DNA of 50,764 nt, from IMG/VR virus record IMGVR_UViG_3300030099_006312, positions 1 through 50,764 of that record. One strand, given 5' to 3'. Positions 39,920 through 48,949 of this stretch are shown here, in pieces. The notes beneath the pieces were generated by a model. It made no database searches. It saw only the letters and a program-made list of their open reading frames with translations, and was not told the DNA's origin. Every line of letters begins with the position of its first letter. The stretch's first letter is position 1. A program made the translations under genes and the position numbers. Origin of the DNA: a virus.

Positions 39920-41288
39920 TAAAATAGACACTCTATCTAAATTAGTTAGAGAAGGTTTCAATATAGATACCCTACTTAAGTTTAGTGACAAACAACTTAT
40001 CCAGTTAAAATCTAAAGTTTTAAACGAACAGGATGATGAAGGTACTTACGAAGTTACCAAATTAGAACCCAATAAGGCGGTAGAGGTTGAAGATGCTAGA
40101 GTATACGAAAAGGATGGTGAAACTTACATAAGTAAAAAAATTAATGAAGATGACGAACCTTATTTAGACCCGAGATATCCTGAAGCTAAATCTTATAGAG
40201 ACGCTGAAGGAAAAGAAATGAAAATATTAGAAGATAATTTAGACGAAGAAATTATGGATATGGGAGCGGGAGATTTTGACGATACTTCATTTTACAATCC
40301 CGATGCTGGTGGATTCCACAGTTCACAAGGACCGATGGATTCTTATTACTCAACAGACAATAAAGGAAAATTTGTTCGTAATGGTATGGAAGGAGACGCT
40401 GGACAATACAGTCAAAACGCTGACTATTTAGACACACCTTCATTTCACAATCCAGACGCTCAAGGTTTTGACTCAGATGGACCAATGGATTCCTATGGTG
40501 GAAACGGATGGGACGAAGGTGGTTTTGCGGGTGAATTAAATGAATTTGCACCAGAACCAGACTATTCATTTATAAATCCTGTAGCTAGAGGTCATCAGTC
40601 AGATGGACCAAGAGGACATAGTAGAGGTCTACATGAAGATGAGTCTGAAACTAACCAGTATTTTGGTCAAAAAGTAACAGGTCAATCAGTACCTCACGAT
40701 GCAGATGATATGTCAAATGACGGAATGGCTGACGATTCTGACCCAGAAAGTCCATCTCATAAAAATATGGGGGATATTGCAGAAACTCACATTACAAAGA
40801 AAGATTTAATGGAAAAATTTGCTTCTAAAGCTCAAGCAAGATATTTTTACGAAAAAGCTAATGAACCAGGAAAAGAAGGGAAAAAATGGAAAAAATACGC
40901 TAAAGAATTTTCTGACGACACAAAAGATTTTGACTCTTTACCAGAAAAAGTTAAAAAAGAAAAAAACGAACAACAAATAGTTGAAAATTGGTTACTAGGG
41001 TTAGTTGAAAAATATGAAAGACCTTCAATGACAAAATCACAATTTTTACAAACTTTAAATGAAATTGCGGTAGAGACACAAGATATTGAAGTTATTGATA
41101 ATGACGTTGATGACGCAAAATATGAGTTACCAGCTTGGATGGATTTCGATACTCTATTTATGAACGCACCATCCCCAACAACTAAACCCGCACCAACTAC
41201 GACTCCTTCTCCTACAAAACCAGGTAGAAAGTCACCTTACAAACCTAAACACAAACCAAGACCAAAAGCTATAAGTGATGAAAACTAG
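39894..41288 (+). CDS. Structural-cluster protein with three NPxAxGxxSxGP repeats
   Basis: The protein has 464 residues. The first ~45 residues are basic then helical and end in VLNEQDD (gp21-like). An acidic region holds three degenerate repeats at about 125, 180 and 222: SFYNPDAGGFHSSQGPMDS, SFHNPDAQGFDSDGPMDS and SFINPVARGHQSDGPRGHS. A helical Lys/Glu-rich domain follows, then a Pro/Thr/Lys tail. No family recognised. Its start lies inside the previous gene, and its stop overlaps the next start. Confidence 0.6.
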   Translation: MKKNIKKFSKIDTLSKLVREGFNIDTLLKFSDKQLIQLKSKVLNEQDDEGTYEVTKLEPNKAVEVEDARVYEKDGETYISKKINEDDEPYLDPRYPEAKSYRDAEGKEMKILEDNLDEEIMDMGAGDFDDTSFYNPDAGGFHSSQGPMDSYYSTDNKGKFVRNGMEGDAGQYSQNADYLDTPSFHNPDAQGFDSDGPMDSYGGNGWDEGGFAGELNEFAPEPDYSFINPVARGHQSDGPRGHSRGLHEDESETNQYFGQKVTGQSVPHDADDMSNDGMADDSDPESPSHKNMGDIAETHITKKDLMEKFASKAQARYFYEKANEPGKEGKKWKKYAKEFSDDTKDFDSLPEKVKKEKNEQQIVENWLLGLVEKYERPSMTKSQFLQTLNEIAVETQDIEVIDNDVDDAKYELPAWMDFDTLFMNAPSPTTKPAPTTTPSPTKPGRKSPYKPKHKPRPKAISDEN

Positions 41289-42654
41289 AAAAATATTAAG
41301 AGAATTTAAGAAGAACATGTTTGAAGCACCTATAGATTATGGTGATAGACCAGAGAGAATGGACCCCTCATTACAAAGAAAATTAGAAACTGGGGATTTT
41401 CCAGGTGCAGGTTCTGACGCTTATCCATCTGTAGACCCTTCAGGTATTCCAAGTAATTTTGAGGAGTTAGTGTCATCAGAAAGATTTAAATCGGTAGTAG
41501 AAAAAGTTAAGAACTATACTGGTGTTAGAAATGTGACACCCCAATCATTTATGCAATTACAACAAATGTTAATGGGTGCTACACAAAGAATTTTACAATT
41601 AGAATCACAACACAAAGAAGACCTAGAAGAACTAGCTGTCAAAATAGTAAGAGAAGAAATGGCTATCCCACCAGATGCTTTACAATTTGACGCAAAGATT
41701 GTGGGTATGGGAGAAATCGATATGTCGGGCATGCAAGGTCAATCTCAAGAACAACAGATGGACGCTGAAGAAGAAGCCATGGAAGAATTTGAGGACTTTG
41801 ATATAGAAAAACAAAAAAGAAGATTCCTAAACCAATTAATCCAAGGAGCTTCCAAAAAAGGACACTACATGTTTCATTTGGTAGAAGAAGAACTTAATAA
41901 TATTAGTCCAGATTTAATTAACTTATATGGGGTAATGATGTCAATTAATGATTTGGTTTATTGGATTATGCCAGACCAAACAACTATGATGATGGCTCAA
42001 AGTGGTCAAGGAATGGCTGGAAAAGAAGAAGTAGACCCAGACACGGACCCACCTACAGTAAAAGCACAAGGTATAACCTTTCCTATCTTAGTACATGAAT
42101 TAGTTAAGGGAGTTATGGAAGTACTTGCAACTCAAGGTTTACCAGACGACCCTAATAAAGCACAACGAGTAATGGACTCGGAAGATACATTAGTTGCGGA
42201 AGTATGGGATTTAAGACTAGGACCAGTAATCTGGGAAAAGTTTAGAGAAGCTTACCCACACGATTTACTTCAAGACGATAAAAGAGAAATTCAAAATTAT
42301 CTATTTAGTGAGTTTGCGAGTATGCAAGCGACTGATATGTTTGCATTAGCTAAGAAAATCTTAAGTGGTGGTGATGAGGGTAGAGAGGAATTAGAAAGAA
42401 TTGTTAAAGAAATTATAGAACAATTAAATGAAGAAGCTTACGAAGACGCTACTGGTGACTTTGGGGACGACGATGGTGATACTGCAGTAGCAGGTTCAGA
42501 TACTGGAGATGTATTGGGAACTCTAGATGTACCTAAAGCTAATGAAAATCAACAATATGACGTTGATGACATACTAGACAAAATAGGTAGAAGTGGAATG
42601 TCTTCACTAACAAGTGGTGAGTTACAATTCCTTAGAGACCAGTCTAAATCTTAA
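41278..42654 (+). CDS. Structural-cluster protein with cleavable-type N-terminus
   Basis: The protein has 458 residues from ATG 41278; a GTG one codon earlier is also possible. It starts MKTRKILREFKKNMFEAPIDYG, a basic leader with MFE before A, a gp21-type site. The middle is helical and Gln/Met/Glu-rich (FMQLQQMLMGATQRILQLES), then a mixed domain (ISPDLINLYGVMMSINDLVYW; VWDLRLGPVIWEKFREAYPHD) and an acidic end. It lies directly before the large terminase, where T4-like phages have neck or small-terminase genes, but no similarity is recognised. Confidence 0.6.
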   Translation: MKTRKILREFKKNMFEAPIDYGDRPERMDPSLQRKLETGDFPGAGSDAYPSVDPSGIPSNFEELVSSERFKSVVEKVKNYTGVRNVTPQSFMQLQQMLMGATQRILQLESQHKEDLEELAVKIVREEMAIPPDALQFDAKIVGMGEIDMSGMQGQSQEQQMDAEEEAMEEFEDFDIEKQKRRFLNQLIQGASKKGHYMFHLVEEELNNISPDLINLYGVMMSINDLVYWIMPDQTTMMMAQSGQGMAGKEEVDPDTDPPTVKAQGITFPILVHELVKGVMEVLATQGLPDDPNKAQRVMDSEDTLVAEVWDLRLGPVIWEKFREAYPHDLLQDDKREIQNYLFSEFASMQATDMFALAKKILSGGDEGREELERIVKEIIEQLNEEAYEDATGDFGDDDGDTAVAGSDTGDVLGTLDVPKANENQQYDVDDILDKIGRSGMSSLTSGELQFLRDQSKS

Positions 42655-42671
42655 TAAAGATTAAATACAAC

Positions 42672-42678
42672 TATTTAT
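42672..42678 (+). promoter_or_regulatory. Late-type promoter box TATTTAT
   Basis: TATTTATCGGTATG leads straight into the terminase ATG at 42683. Confidence 0.6.
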
Positions 42679-42682
42679 CGGT

Positions 42683-44407
42683 ATGGGAATGAACAAACAA
42701 GAACTCATACAAGAATATGTGAAATGTCATGGTAACACACCATATGCACTTAAAACTTACTTGCAAACTTACGACAATACCCAACAGAAGCATGTACCAT
42801 TCGAATTGTTTCCAGAACAAAAGGAAATGATATATGATTTTGAAAACCATTCGGATAATATTGTTTTAAAGTATAGACAAGCTGGTGTTTCTACAGCAAC
42901 AGCGGGATGGATTTCAAAAAAACTCCAGTTCGCTTCTAAAGAGTCACCAGAAAAAATTCTTATACTTGCTAACAAATTAGATACTGCCACTGAAATGGCA
43001 AACAAGATAAAAGGTTTTTTAAGACAATGGCCCGACTGGATAAATGTAGGGTTCGATAAAGACAAAAATTCACAAAAACATTACAAACTTAATAACGGTT
43101 CTGAGGTAAAAGCAGTCGCAACTTCAGTGGATGCACTTAGAGGGTATACGCCCACAATATTAGTATTTGATGAGGCTGCTTATATAGAATCTGGTGGGGA
43201 TTTATGGGCTGCATGTATGGCGTCACTAGCTACTGGGGGTAAGGTAATTGTTATTTCCACACCTAATGGATTCGACCAAATTTACTACGAAGTTTTTGAC
43301 CAATCAGTTAGAGGGTTAAATAATTTTCGAATAAGTTATTTAAGTTGGTATCATGACCCTAGATTTACACAAGATTTAAGGTGGGTTAAAACCAAGGATA
43401 TTGTACATTTTCTTTTAAATAGAGATGAATATAATGAAGAAGACATATTATCCAAAATAGACAAAGAAGAGTACCAAACTTATTTAGATAAAGGTTACAA
43501 ACCATTTTCAGATTGGTTTGAAGCTATGTGTAAAAAATTAAAATTTGATAGACGAAAAATTTCACAGGAGTTAGAGTGTGCATTTTTAGGTTCAGGAGAC
43601 AATGTAATTAACAGTACGACAATGGACCAACTAGAAGAACATATATGTGACCCCGTTGAAAAATGGGTAGGCAATGGTCTTTGGGTTTGGAAAGAACCTG
43701 TTCCTGACCACAAATATATTATGGGGATAGATGTTTCTAGAGGTGATAGTGAAGACTCTAGTGGTTTTGTTATTATAGATTTTGATGAACGAGAAGAGGT
43801 GGTAGAATATTTGGGTAAGATTCCACCAGATATTGTAGCAGATTTAGCTAATAAATGGGCTACCAAGTATAGTTGTTTTGTAGTAATAGATATTACGGGT
43901 GGAATGGGTGTTGCTACCTCTAGAAAAATGTTGGAGTTGGGATACAAAGATTTTTATTATGATGGAGTTAAATCTGATGAAATGTGGAAATTTAATCCTG
44001 ACAGTAAGACACCAGGAATAAATTTTAATAGTAAAAGAGCACAACTAGTCCAAGCTTTAGAAGAACAATTAAGGACAGGTTTTAAAATAAGGTCGCAAAG
44101 ATTGATGAATGAATTAAAAACTTTTGTCTACATAAACGGTAGGCCCGACCACATGAAAGGTCATCACGATGATTTAATCATGTCTTTAGCTATGGCACTT
44201 TATGTGGCTCAAAATTCATTTACCCAATTAAAAAAGAATGTAGCACAAGCAAAAGCAATGATAGATGCCTGGGTTACTGACGAAAGAAAATTCAACACCA
44301 CAAAAGGAAAACCAGTATTTCAACCAGGTAGAGCGAGAAGTAATCCATTACCACCTTCTTCTAATGACCCTAAAGACTATTTATGGTTATATACTGGATT
44401 AAAATAA
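42683..44407 (+). CDS. Large terminase subunit (T4 gp17-like)
   Basis: This motor packages DNA into the prohead and cuts concatemers. The protein has 574 residues. ATPase motifs: Walker A-like YRQAGVST (64-71), Walker B LVFDEAAYI (160-168), coupling motif ISTPNG (191-196). The RNase H-like nuclease domain has MGIDVSRGDSED (Asp350), VVIDITGG (Asp403) and HHDDLIMSLAMAL (Asp496/497). The order and spacing match T4-type terminases. The ATG is fixed by the adjacent promoter box. Headful packaging is typical of this family. Confidence 0.95.
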   Translation: MGMNKQELIQEYVKCHGNTPYALKTYLQTYDNTQQKHVPFELFPEQKEMIYDFENHSDNIVLKYRQAGVSTATAGWISKKLQFASKESPEKILILANKLDTATEMANKIKGFLRQWPDWINVGFDKDKNSQKHYKLNNGSEVKAVATSVDALRGYTPTILVFDEAAYIESGGDLWAACMASLATGGKVIVISTPNGFDQIYYEVFDQSVRGLNNFRISYLSWYHDPRFTQDLRWVKTKDIVHFLLNRDEYNEEDILSKIDKEEYQTYLDKGYKPFSDWFEAMCKKLKFDRRKISQELECAFLGSGDNVINSTTMDQLEEHICDPVEKWVGNGLWVWKEPVPDHKYIMGIDVSRGDSEDSSGFVIIDFDEREEVVEYLGKIPPDIVADLANKWATKYSCFVVIDITGGMGVATSRKMLELGYKDFYYDGVKSDEMWKFNPDSKTPGINFNSKRAQLVQALEEQLRTGFKIRSQRLMNELKTFVYINGRPDHMKGHHDDLIMSLAMALYVAQNSFTQLKKNVAQAKAMIDAWVTDERKFNTTKGKPVFQPGRARSNPLPPSSNDPKDYLWLYTGLK

Positions 44408-44413
44408 AATAAA

Positions 44414-44698
44414 ATGGCTAAAATAAAAAACCCTGGATTTGGGTCAGGTGGAAGATTTAAAAGTGGTAAACAACTCAGACAAGTACTGGGAACTACCATT
44501 TACACTTGGTTACCAACACCTCCCGATTATTTTGTTAAAAACGATGTTTTAGATAAACAAAAAAAAAGTGTGATTTGTTGTGAAAAGTGTTCAGGTCAGA
44601 TAGTAGATAATTGTGTGACTTATGTTAGTGGGGGCCAATGTAAAGAAGGGTCCTATAATGGTATAGCCGCTTACGTAGATTGTAATTATGTTATTTAA
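44414..44698 (+). CDS. Small Cys-containing protein between terminase and portal
   Basis: The protein has 94 residues. It starts MAKIKNPGFGSGGRFKSGKQLRQV, and has a Cys cluster (VICCEKCSG; DNCVTYVSGGQC; DCNYVI). No family recognised. In T4 the tail sheath and tube genes lie between terminase and portal; here only this gene does, so those tail genes must be elsewhere. A zinc-binding or decoration role is possible. Confidence 0.55.
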   Translation: MAKIKNPGFGSGGRFKSGKQLRQVLGTTIYTWLPTPPDYFVKNDVLDKQKKSVICCEKCSGQIVDNCVTYVSGGQCKEGSYNGIAAYVDCNYVI

Positions 44699-44738
44699 TT
44701 ATTTACATGAATTAATATTTGATTAAGTTTAAGAAGTT

Positions 44739-46547
44739 ATGGCAGAAAACAATATGACAATTTTTCAAAGGTTAACTAACCTTTTTGGTGCTGAGGGACC
44801 TCAGGCACCTAAACGTAGTTATAGTTTTGATAAAAAAGATATTTTAAAAACTACATCTAAAGCTGATTATGACCGTACTAAATTAGAACTACAACAAGGT
44901 CAGTATTTAGCTAATCAATGGCAGAAAATAGAATCACAACTTTATTCTCAGGCAGTTTATTATGAACCTACTAGATTAGCTTCTTATTATGATTATGAAT
45001 CTATGGAGTTTACTCCAGAAATTTCAGCAGCTTTAGATATTGTATCTGAAGAAGCTTGTACCATTTCTGAAAGAGGTTACATGTTGAACATATATTCAGA
45101 ATCTAAAAGAATAAAAGCTATACTAGGCGATTTATTTAATAACGTTTTAGACATAGAATCTAACCTACCAATGTGGGTAAGAAACACATGTAAATACGGT
45201 GATAATTTTGTTTACCTTAAAATTGACCCCGAAAAAGGTATTGTGGGAGCAAGTCAATTACCTAACATTGAAATTGAGAGAATCGAAAAAGGTATGAACA
45301 CTTACCAAACTAACCATACTGAATCTGAAGAGAGAGAAGTTAAATTTATATGGAAGAATAAAAATATGGAATTCAATACCTGGGAAGTAGCACATTTTCG
45401 TTTACTTGCTGATGATAGAAGACTTCCTTATGGGACTTCTATGTTAGAAAAATCTAGACGTATATGGAAACAATTACTTCTAGCAGAAGACGCTATGTTA
45501 ATATATAGAACTTCTAGAGCTCCTGAAAGAAGAGTATTTAAAGTCTACGTTGGTAACATGGAAGACCAAGACGTAGAAGCTTATGTACAAAGAGTAGCTA
45601 ATAAATTTAAAAGAGACCCAATTGTAGATAAAGATACTGGAAATGTAGATTTACGTTACAATCAAATGGCTGTAGACCAAGATTTCTTTATACCAGTTAG
45701 AGATTTAGCTGCACCTAACCCTATAGAAACTCTTCCTGGAGCCACTAACCTTGCAGAAATTGCGGATATTGAATATATACAGAAAAAACTATTAGCGGCT
45801 TTACGAATACCGAAAGCTTTTCTTGGTTTTGAAGATGTGGTGGGAGAAGGTAAAAATTTAGCAATTCAAGACATTAGATTTGCTAGAAGTATTAATAGGA
45901 TTCAAAAATCTATAATACAAGAACTTAACAAAATAGCGATAATACACCTTTATATGTTAGGGTTTGAGGAGGAGTTAGGCAATTTCACTTTAGGTCTTAC
46001 TAACCCGTCTACCCAGTCTGAATTATTAAAGATTGAACAATGGAAAGAAAAAATTACTTTATATAAAGACGCTGTTACTGACCCAGGTTCTGGTATACAA
46101 GCTGTATCCGCTACTTGGGGTAAAAAACATATACTTGGGTTCTCGGACGAAGAAATTAAATTAGACTTACAACAACAACGTATAGAAAAAGCGGTAGGTG
46201 AGGAATTAAATCAAACTGCTACAATTATTAAAAATACTGGAATATTCTCCAATATAGACAAACTTTATGGTGAAATGAAACCTGACGAAGGTGGTGCTGA
46301 AGAAGCCGCTGCAGGTGGAGAAGAAGAATCTCCAGCTGATACAGGTTTAGAAGGTGGTATGGATGAGACCCCACCTACAGACTTAGGTGGTTCAGACACC
46401 GAAGCGGGAGATACACTAGCTGAAAAAAGAAAAAAAGAATTACCTCTAATTTTAGAAAAACTAGATAACAATAATTTTAATGTTGATAAAGGAAAAGATA
46501 ATTTAAACGAAGTCGCCAACAAAATAGAAAGTTTATTAAGTGAATAG
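44739..46547 (+). CDS. Portal vertex protein (T4 gp20-like)
   Basis: The protein has 602 residues. It forms the ring at the head vertex through which DNA passes. Family-like segments: YDYESMEFTPEISAALDIVS near 88, ACTISERG, WVRNTCKYGDNFVYLKID near 147, VAHFRLLADDRRLPYGTSML near 218, RAPERRVFKVYVGNM near 262, and RIPKAFLGFEDVVGEG near 358. The C-terminus is acidic and Gly/Glu-rich, then Lys/Asn-rich. It precedes the core, protease and scaffold genes as in T4. Confidence 0.93.
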   Translation: MAENNMTIFQRLTNLFGAEGPQAPKRSYSFDKKDILKTTSKADYDRTKLELQQGQYLANQWQKIESQLYSQAVYYEPTRLASYYDYESMEFTPEISAALDIVSEEACTISERGYMLNIYSESKRIKAILGDLFNNVLDIESNLPMWVRNTCKYGDNFVYLKIDPEKGIVGASQLPNIEIERIEKGMNTYQTNHTESEEREVKFIWKNKNMEFNTWEVAHFRLLADDRRLPYGTSMLEKSRRIWKQLLLAEDAMLIYRTSRAPERRVFKVYVGNMEDQDVEAYVQRVANKFKRDPIVDKDTGNVDLRYNQMAVDQDFFIPVRDLAAPNPIETLPGATNLAEIADIEYIQKKLLAALRIPKAFLGFEDVVGEGKNLAIQDIRFARSINRIQKSIIQELNKIAIIHLYMLGFEEELGNFTLGLTNPSTQSELLKIEQWKEKITLYKDAVTDPGSGIQAVSATWGKKHILGFSDEEIKLDLQQQRIEKAVGEELNQTATIIKNTGIFSNIDKLYGEMKPDEGGAEEAAAGGEEESPADTGLEGGMDETPPTDLGGSDTEAGDTLAEKRKKELPLILEKLDNNNFNVDKGKDNLNEVANKIESLLSE

Positions 46548-46548
46548 A

Positions 46549-46555
46549 TATTTAT
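46549..46555 (+). promoter_or_regulatory. Late-type promoter box TATTTAT
   Basis: GATATTTATTGCAAA lies 17 nt before the ATG at 46573, directly after the portal stop. Confidence 0.5.
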
Positions 46556-46572
46556 TGCAAAAATAAATTAAT

Positions 46573-47301
46573 ATGTTCGGTATAGTAAAAAACAAGTTAG
46601 ATAACATCTTAGTAGAATCCTTTAATAGTAAAGGACAGTTTAAAAAAATTTTTCACGAATCTATGTCAGCTTTAAAAAGTAACAAAACTAGTAGAGAATT
46701 TTTTGTTATCTATTCACAGTTAGAAAATAAAAAAATTAGTGACCCAGTTAAAGCAGAAAAATATCTTAATGAAACTTTAGATTTTTTAAAAGAAAAAAAG
46801 AAACATCTTAGACTAAAAAAATTAGAGACTACTCTTAGTAAATTTAATAAATTTCAGAAAAAAAATAGGAATCCCTTATACGAAAATTTGGACATTTTAA
46901 TATTCTCAAATAATGCTTTAGATATTGAAAAAAGAATAGAAGCTAAAAATAATATTTTAAAATCCATTATGGAAGTAAAAAAAGAATTTGTTACTGAATC
47001 TAAAATCCCTAATTCATTATTAATAAACTTATCCACCAAAAAATTTAATGAAAAATTTTCTAATCTAACTGAAAGTGATAAGAAAAAATTTAAAGAATTA
47101 TTCAATACCGATATTAATAATTTAGAAAATAAAATGAGCTCTTTGGTTGAGGAGGTTACTGGAAAAATAAATACTTTAATTAAAAATACCGAAGATAAAA
47201 ATTTACTAACTAAACTAGAAGAGACAAGAAAAAAAATTATCGAGAGTAAAACAAGTAAAGTTTCTTTTTATAAAATAAAACAATTAAACAAAACACTATA
47301 A
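46573..47301 (+). CDS. Lys-rich helical putative prohead core protein
   Basis: The protein has 242 residues, almost all helix and very rich in Lys, Asn and Glu. It starts MFGIVKNKLDNILVESFNS, with LVE before S as a gp21-type site. Heptad-like segments follow (DFLKEKKKHLRLKKLETTL; EEVTGKINTLIKNTEDKNL). It lies between portal and protease, the place of T4 gp67 and gp68 core proteins. The role is assigned from position and composition only. Confidence 0.55.
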   Translation: MFGIVKNKLDNILVESFNSKGQFKKIFHESMSALKSNKTSREFFVIYSQLENKKISDPVKAEKYLNETLDFLKEKKKHLRLKKLETTLSKFNKFQKKNRNPLYENLDILIFSNNALDIEKRIEAKNNILKSIMEVKKEFVTESKIPNSLLINLSTKKFNEKFSNLTESDKKKFKELFNTDINNLENKMSSLVEEVTGKINTLIKNTEDKNLLTKLEETRKKIIESKTSKVSFYKIKQLNKTL

Positions 47302-47302
47302 T

Positions 47303-47593
47303 ATGAATTTTATACAAAATATGTTAAGTAGTGAAGGTAAGATTTCTAGTAAAAGATTTGTTACTTTTACATGTCTATTATTTATGATTATCGGATATAC
47401 CGCTAATCTATTTTGGGATTTTGATGTTAAAGATTCGTTATTTGAAGCTTTACAATGGATTGTAATGGCAGGATTAGGATTTACCGCTTCAGAAAATTTT
47501 GCAGGTAAGAAAGAAGAACCTAAAGAAGACCCTTCACCGTCACACACCACCATTACCCACGAATACGATTATGGGGACGAAGAGGAAGTCTAA
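47303..47593 (+). CDS. Holin-like small membrane protein
   Basis: The protein has 96 residues. Two hydrophobic helices at about 19-37 (FVTFTCLLFMIIGYTANLF) and 46-65 (LFEALQWIVMAGLGFTASE) are followed by an acidic, Pro-rich tail ending YDYGDEEEV. The SSKRFVTF start before the first helix is common in Bacteroidota phage holin-like proteins. Its place inside the head cluster is unusual for a lysis gene. It is followed by a perfect hairpin terminator. Confidence 0.65.
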   Translation: MNFIQNMLSSEGKISSKRFVTFTCLLFMIIGYTANLFWDFDVKDSLFEALQWIVMAGLGFTASENFAGKKEEPKEDPSPSHTTITHEYDYGDEEEV

Positions 47594-47616
47594 AGTTAAT
47601 TTTGACAAAAATATTA

Positions 47617-47650
47617 AATGCTATTATAATTATGTATAATAGCATTTTTT
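47617..47650 (+). terminator. Perfect 12-bp hairpin with T-run abutting the next start codon
   Basis: AATGCTATTATA pairs with TATAATAGCATT around ATTATG, then T continues to the ATG at 47651. It may terminate the core/holin-like transcript or act as an attenuator before the next gene. Confidence 0.7.
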
Positions 47651-48082
47651 ATGAAAACAGGAAAACAATTTAAACTTAATCTTAATCCTAATTTTAGGAC
47701 ATACTATGGGAGTGTGGATTACAAAAAACCAAAATCAATATACGTTAATATAGCTTCTTGGTTCTCACCTTTAGAGGAAGAAGAAAACTGGGAACGAATA
47801 GTAGGGCAACTCAAAAGACAAATAAAATACACAATTACTGACGTACCTATTACCGACTATTTCTTATCGAATAAACATATTGTGGATTTAGATATAAGGA
47901 CTAGTGGAATTAGAAAAAATAAACGTAGTTACATGAATTGTGAAATAACTCTTTTTCTTAAACAAGAGGAAGATATAAAATCCAACGGAATCAAAGTCCT
48001 TGTAAAAGACCTACTAAATGATATTATAAGTAAAAATTTGACTACATCCAAAAAATTTAATTTCTATTTAACTAAAAAATAA
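47651..48082 (+). CDS. Hypothetical protein of the head cluster
   Basis: The protein has 143 residues, basic, with beta strands at the start (KQFKLNLNPNFRTYYGSVDY; SIYVNIASWFSPLEEEENW) and a helical middle and end (RIVGQLKRQIKYTITDV; IKVLVKDLLNDIISKN). No family recognised. Its ATG directly follows a terminator-like hairpin, so its expression depends on read-through or on an unseen promoter. It lies just before the protease gene. Confidence 0.6.
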   Translation: MKTGKQFKLNLNPNFRTYYGSVDYKKPKSIYVNIASWFSPLEEEENWERIVGQLKRQIKYTITDVPITDYFLSNKHIVDLDIRTSGIRKNKRSYMNCEITLFLKQEEDIKSNGIKVLVKDLLNDIISKNLTTSKKFNFYLTKK

Positions 48083-48108
48083 TAAGAGAAGTTTTATTAA
48101 CACTTTAC

Positions 48109-48115
48109 TATTTAT
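48109..48115 (+). promoter_or_regulatory. Late-type promoter box TATTTAT
   Basis: CTATTTATTGGTAAAG ends 14 nt before the ATG at 48130. Confidence 0.55.
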
Positions 48116-48129
48116 TGGTAAAGAGGAAA

Positions 48130-48846
48130 ATGGAAATAATAAAACCTGGAAAAGTAGGCACTGGAATTCTTATAGAATACGATGCAGGACACATTTCACC
48201 AAAAAATACCTTTAATAAAAAAATAATTAAAGAAATGGAAGATAGGTCAATCCAACAAGGACCTATTATTTTTCATGCCATATTACAAAAAAGTGGTGTT
48301 GAAAATAGAAATGGGAGAGTATACCCAGATAAGATATTAAGAAGAGAAGTAGAAAACTATCAGTCTTTGATAGAAAAAGGCAGTGCCTTATCAGAATTAA
48401 ATCACCCAGAATCATCTTTAGTAGATTTAGAAAGAAGTTCTCATAGAGTAATAGAAACTTTTTGGGAAGGTAATATCCTTATGGGTAAATTAGAAATATT
48501 AACTTCTCCAGCTTATCACGATACTGGAGTTTTATCTTGTGTCGGTGACATCGCAGCTAATTTATTAAGACACGGAGTTACTCTAGGAATTTCATCTAGA
48601 GGTGTAGGTTCTTTAGAAAGAGAAAATGGTCAAAACATGGTACAGGATGACTTTGAATTAATATGTTTTGATTTAGTATCATCACCATCTACACCAGGAG
48701 CATACCTTTTTAAAAATTTAGAAGATAAAGAAATTTATGATGAATCTTTAAGTCATGAAACTAATAAAGAAGAGTTAACAAGTAACGCATTAAGTGGTTC
48801 ATTAAACTTAATGAATAAATTAGATAATTTTTTATCTGGGTATTAA
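48130..48846 (+). CDS. Prohead protease (T4 gp21-like)
   Basis: This protease trims core, scaffold, capsid and internal proteins during head maturation, usually after [LIV]xE before A, G or S. The protein has 238 residues from ATG 48130; an in-frame TTG five codons earlier overlaps the promoter box. Family motifs: ENRNGRVYP near 58, SELNHPESS with the catalytic His at 92, LGISSRGVGSL with the catalytic Ser at 155-156, and LICFDLVSSPSTPGAYL near 174. It stands between core and scaffold genes as in T4. Many proteins in the window carry matching cleavage candidates. Confidence 0.93.
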   Translation: MEIIKPGKVGTGILIEYDAGHISPKNTFNKKIIKEMEDRSIQQGPIIFHAILQKSGVENRNGRVYPDKILRREVENYQSLIEKGSALSELNHPESSLVDLERSSHRVIETFWEGNILMGKLEILTSPAYHDTGVLSCVGDIAANLLRHGVTLGISSRGVGSLERENGQNMVQDDFELICFDLVSSPSTPGAYLFKNLEDKEIYDESLSHETNKEELTSNALSGSLNLMNKLDNFLSGY

Positions 48847-48901
48847 AATTACTTTTTCTTTTATATTTCATGTGTGATGGGAATTTTTCCCACGTTCATT
48901 A

Positions 48902-48908
48902 TATTTAT
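48902..48908 (+). promoter_or_regulatory. Late-type promoter box TATTTAT
   Basis: ATTATATTTATTAACAAAG lies 41 nt before the ATG at 48950; it would drive the scaffold and capsid genes. Confidence 0.5.
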
Positions 48909-48949
48909 TAACAAAGATAAACATAAAAAGCGCTAATAAAAAAATTAAC

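Noticed and set aside
47602-47630. Perfect TTGACA-N17-TATAAT (E. coli sigma-70 type) sequence
   Set aside because: Other promoters here follow Bacteroidota or TATTTAT patterns; the TATAAT is part of a perfect terminator stem, so the match is probably chance in AT-rich DNA.
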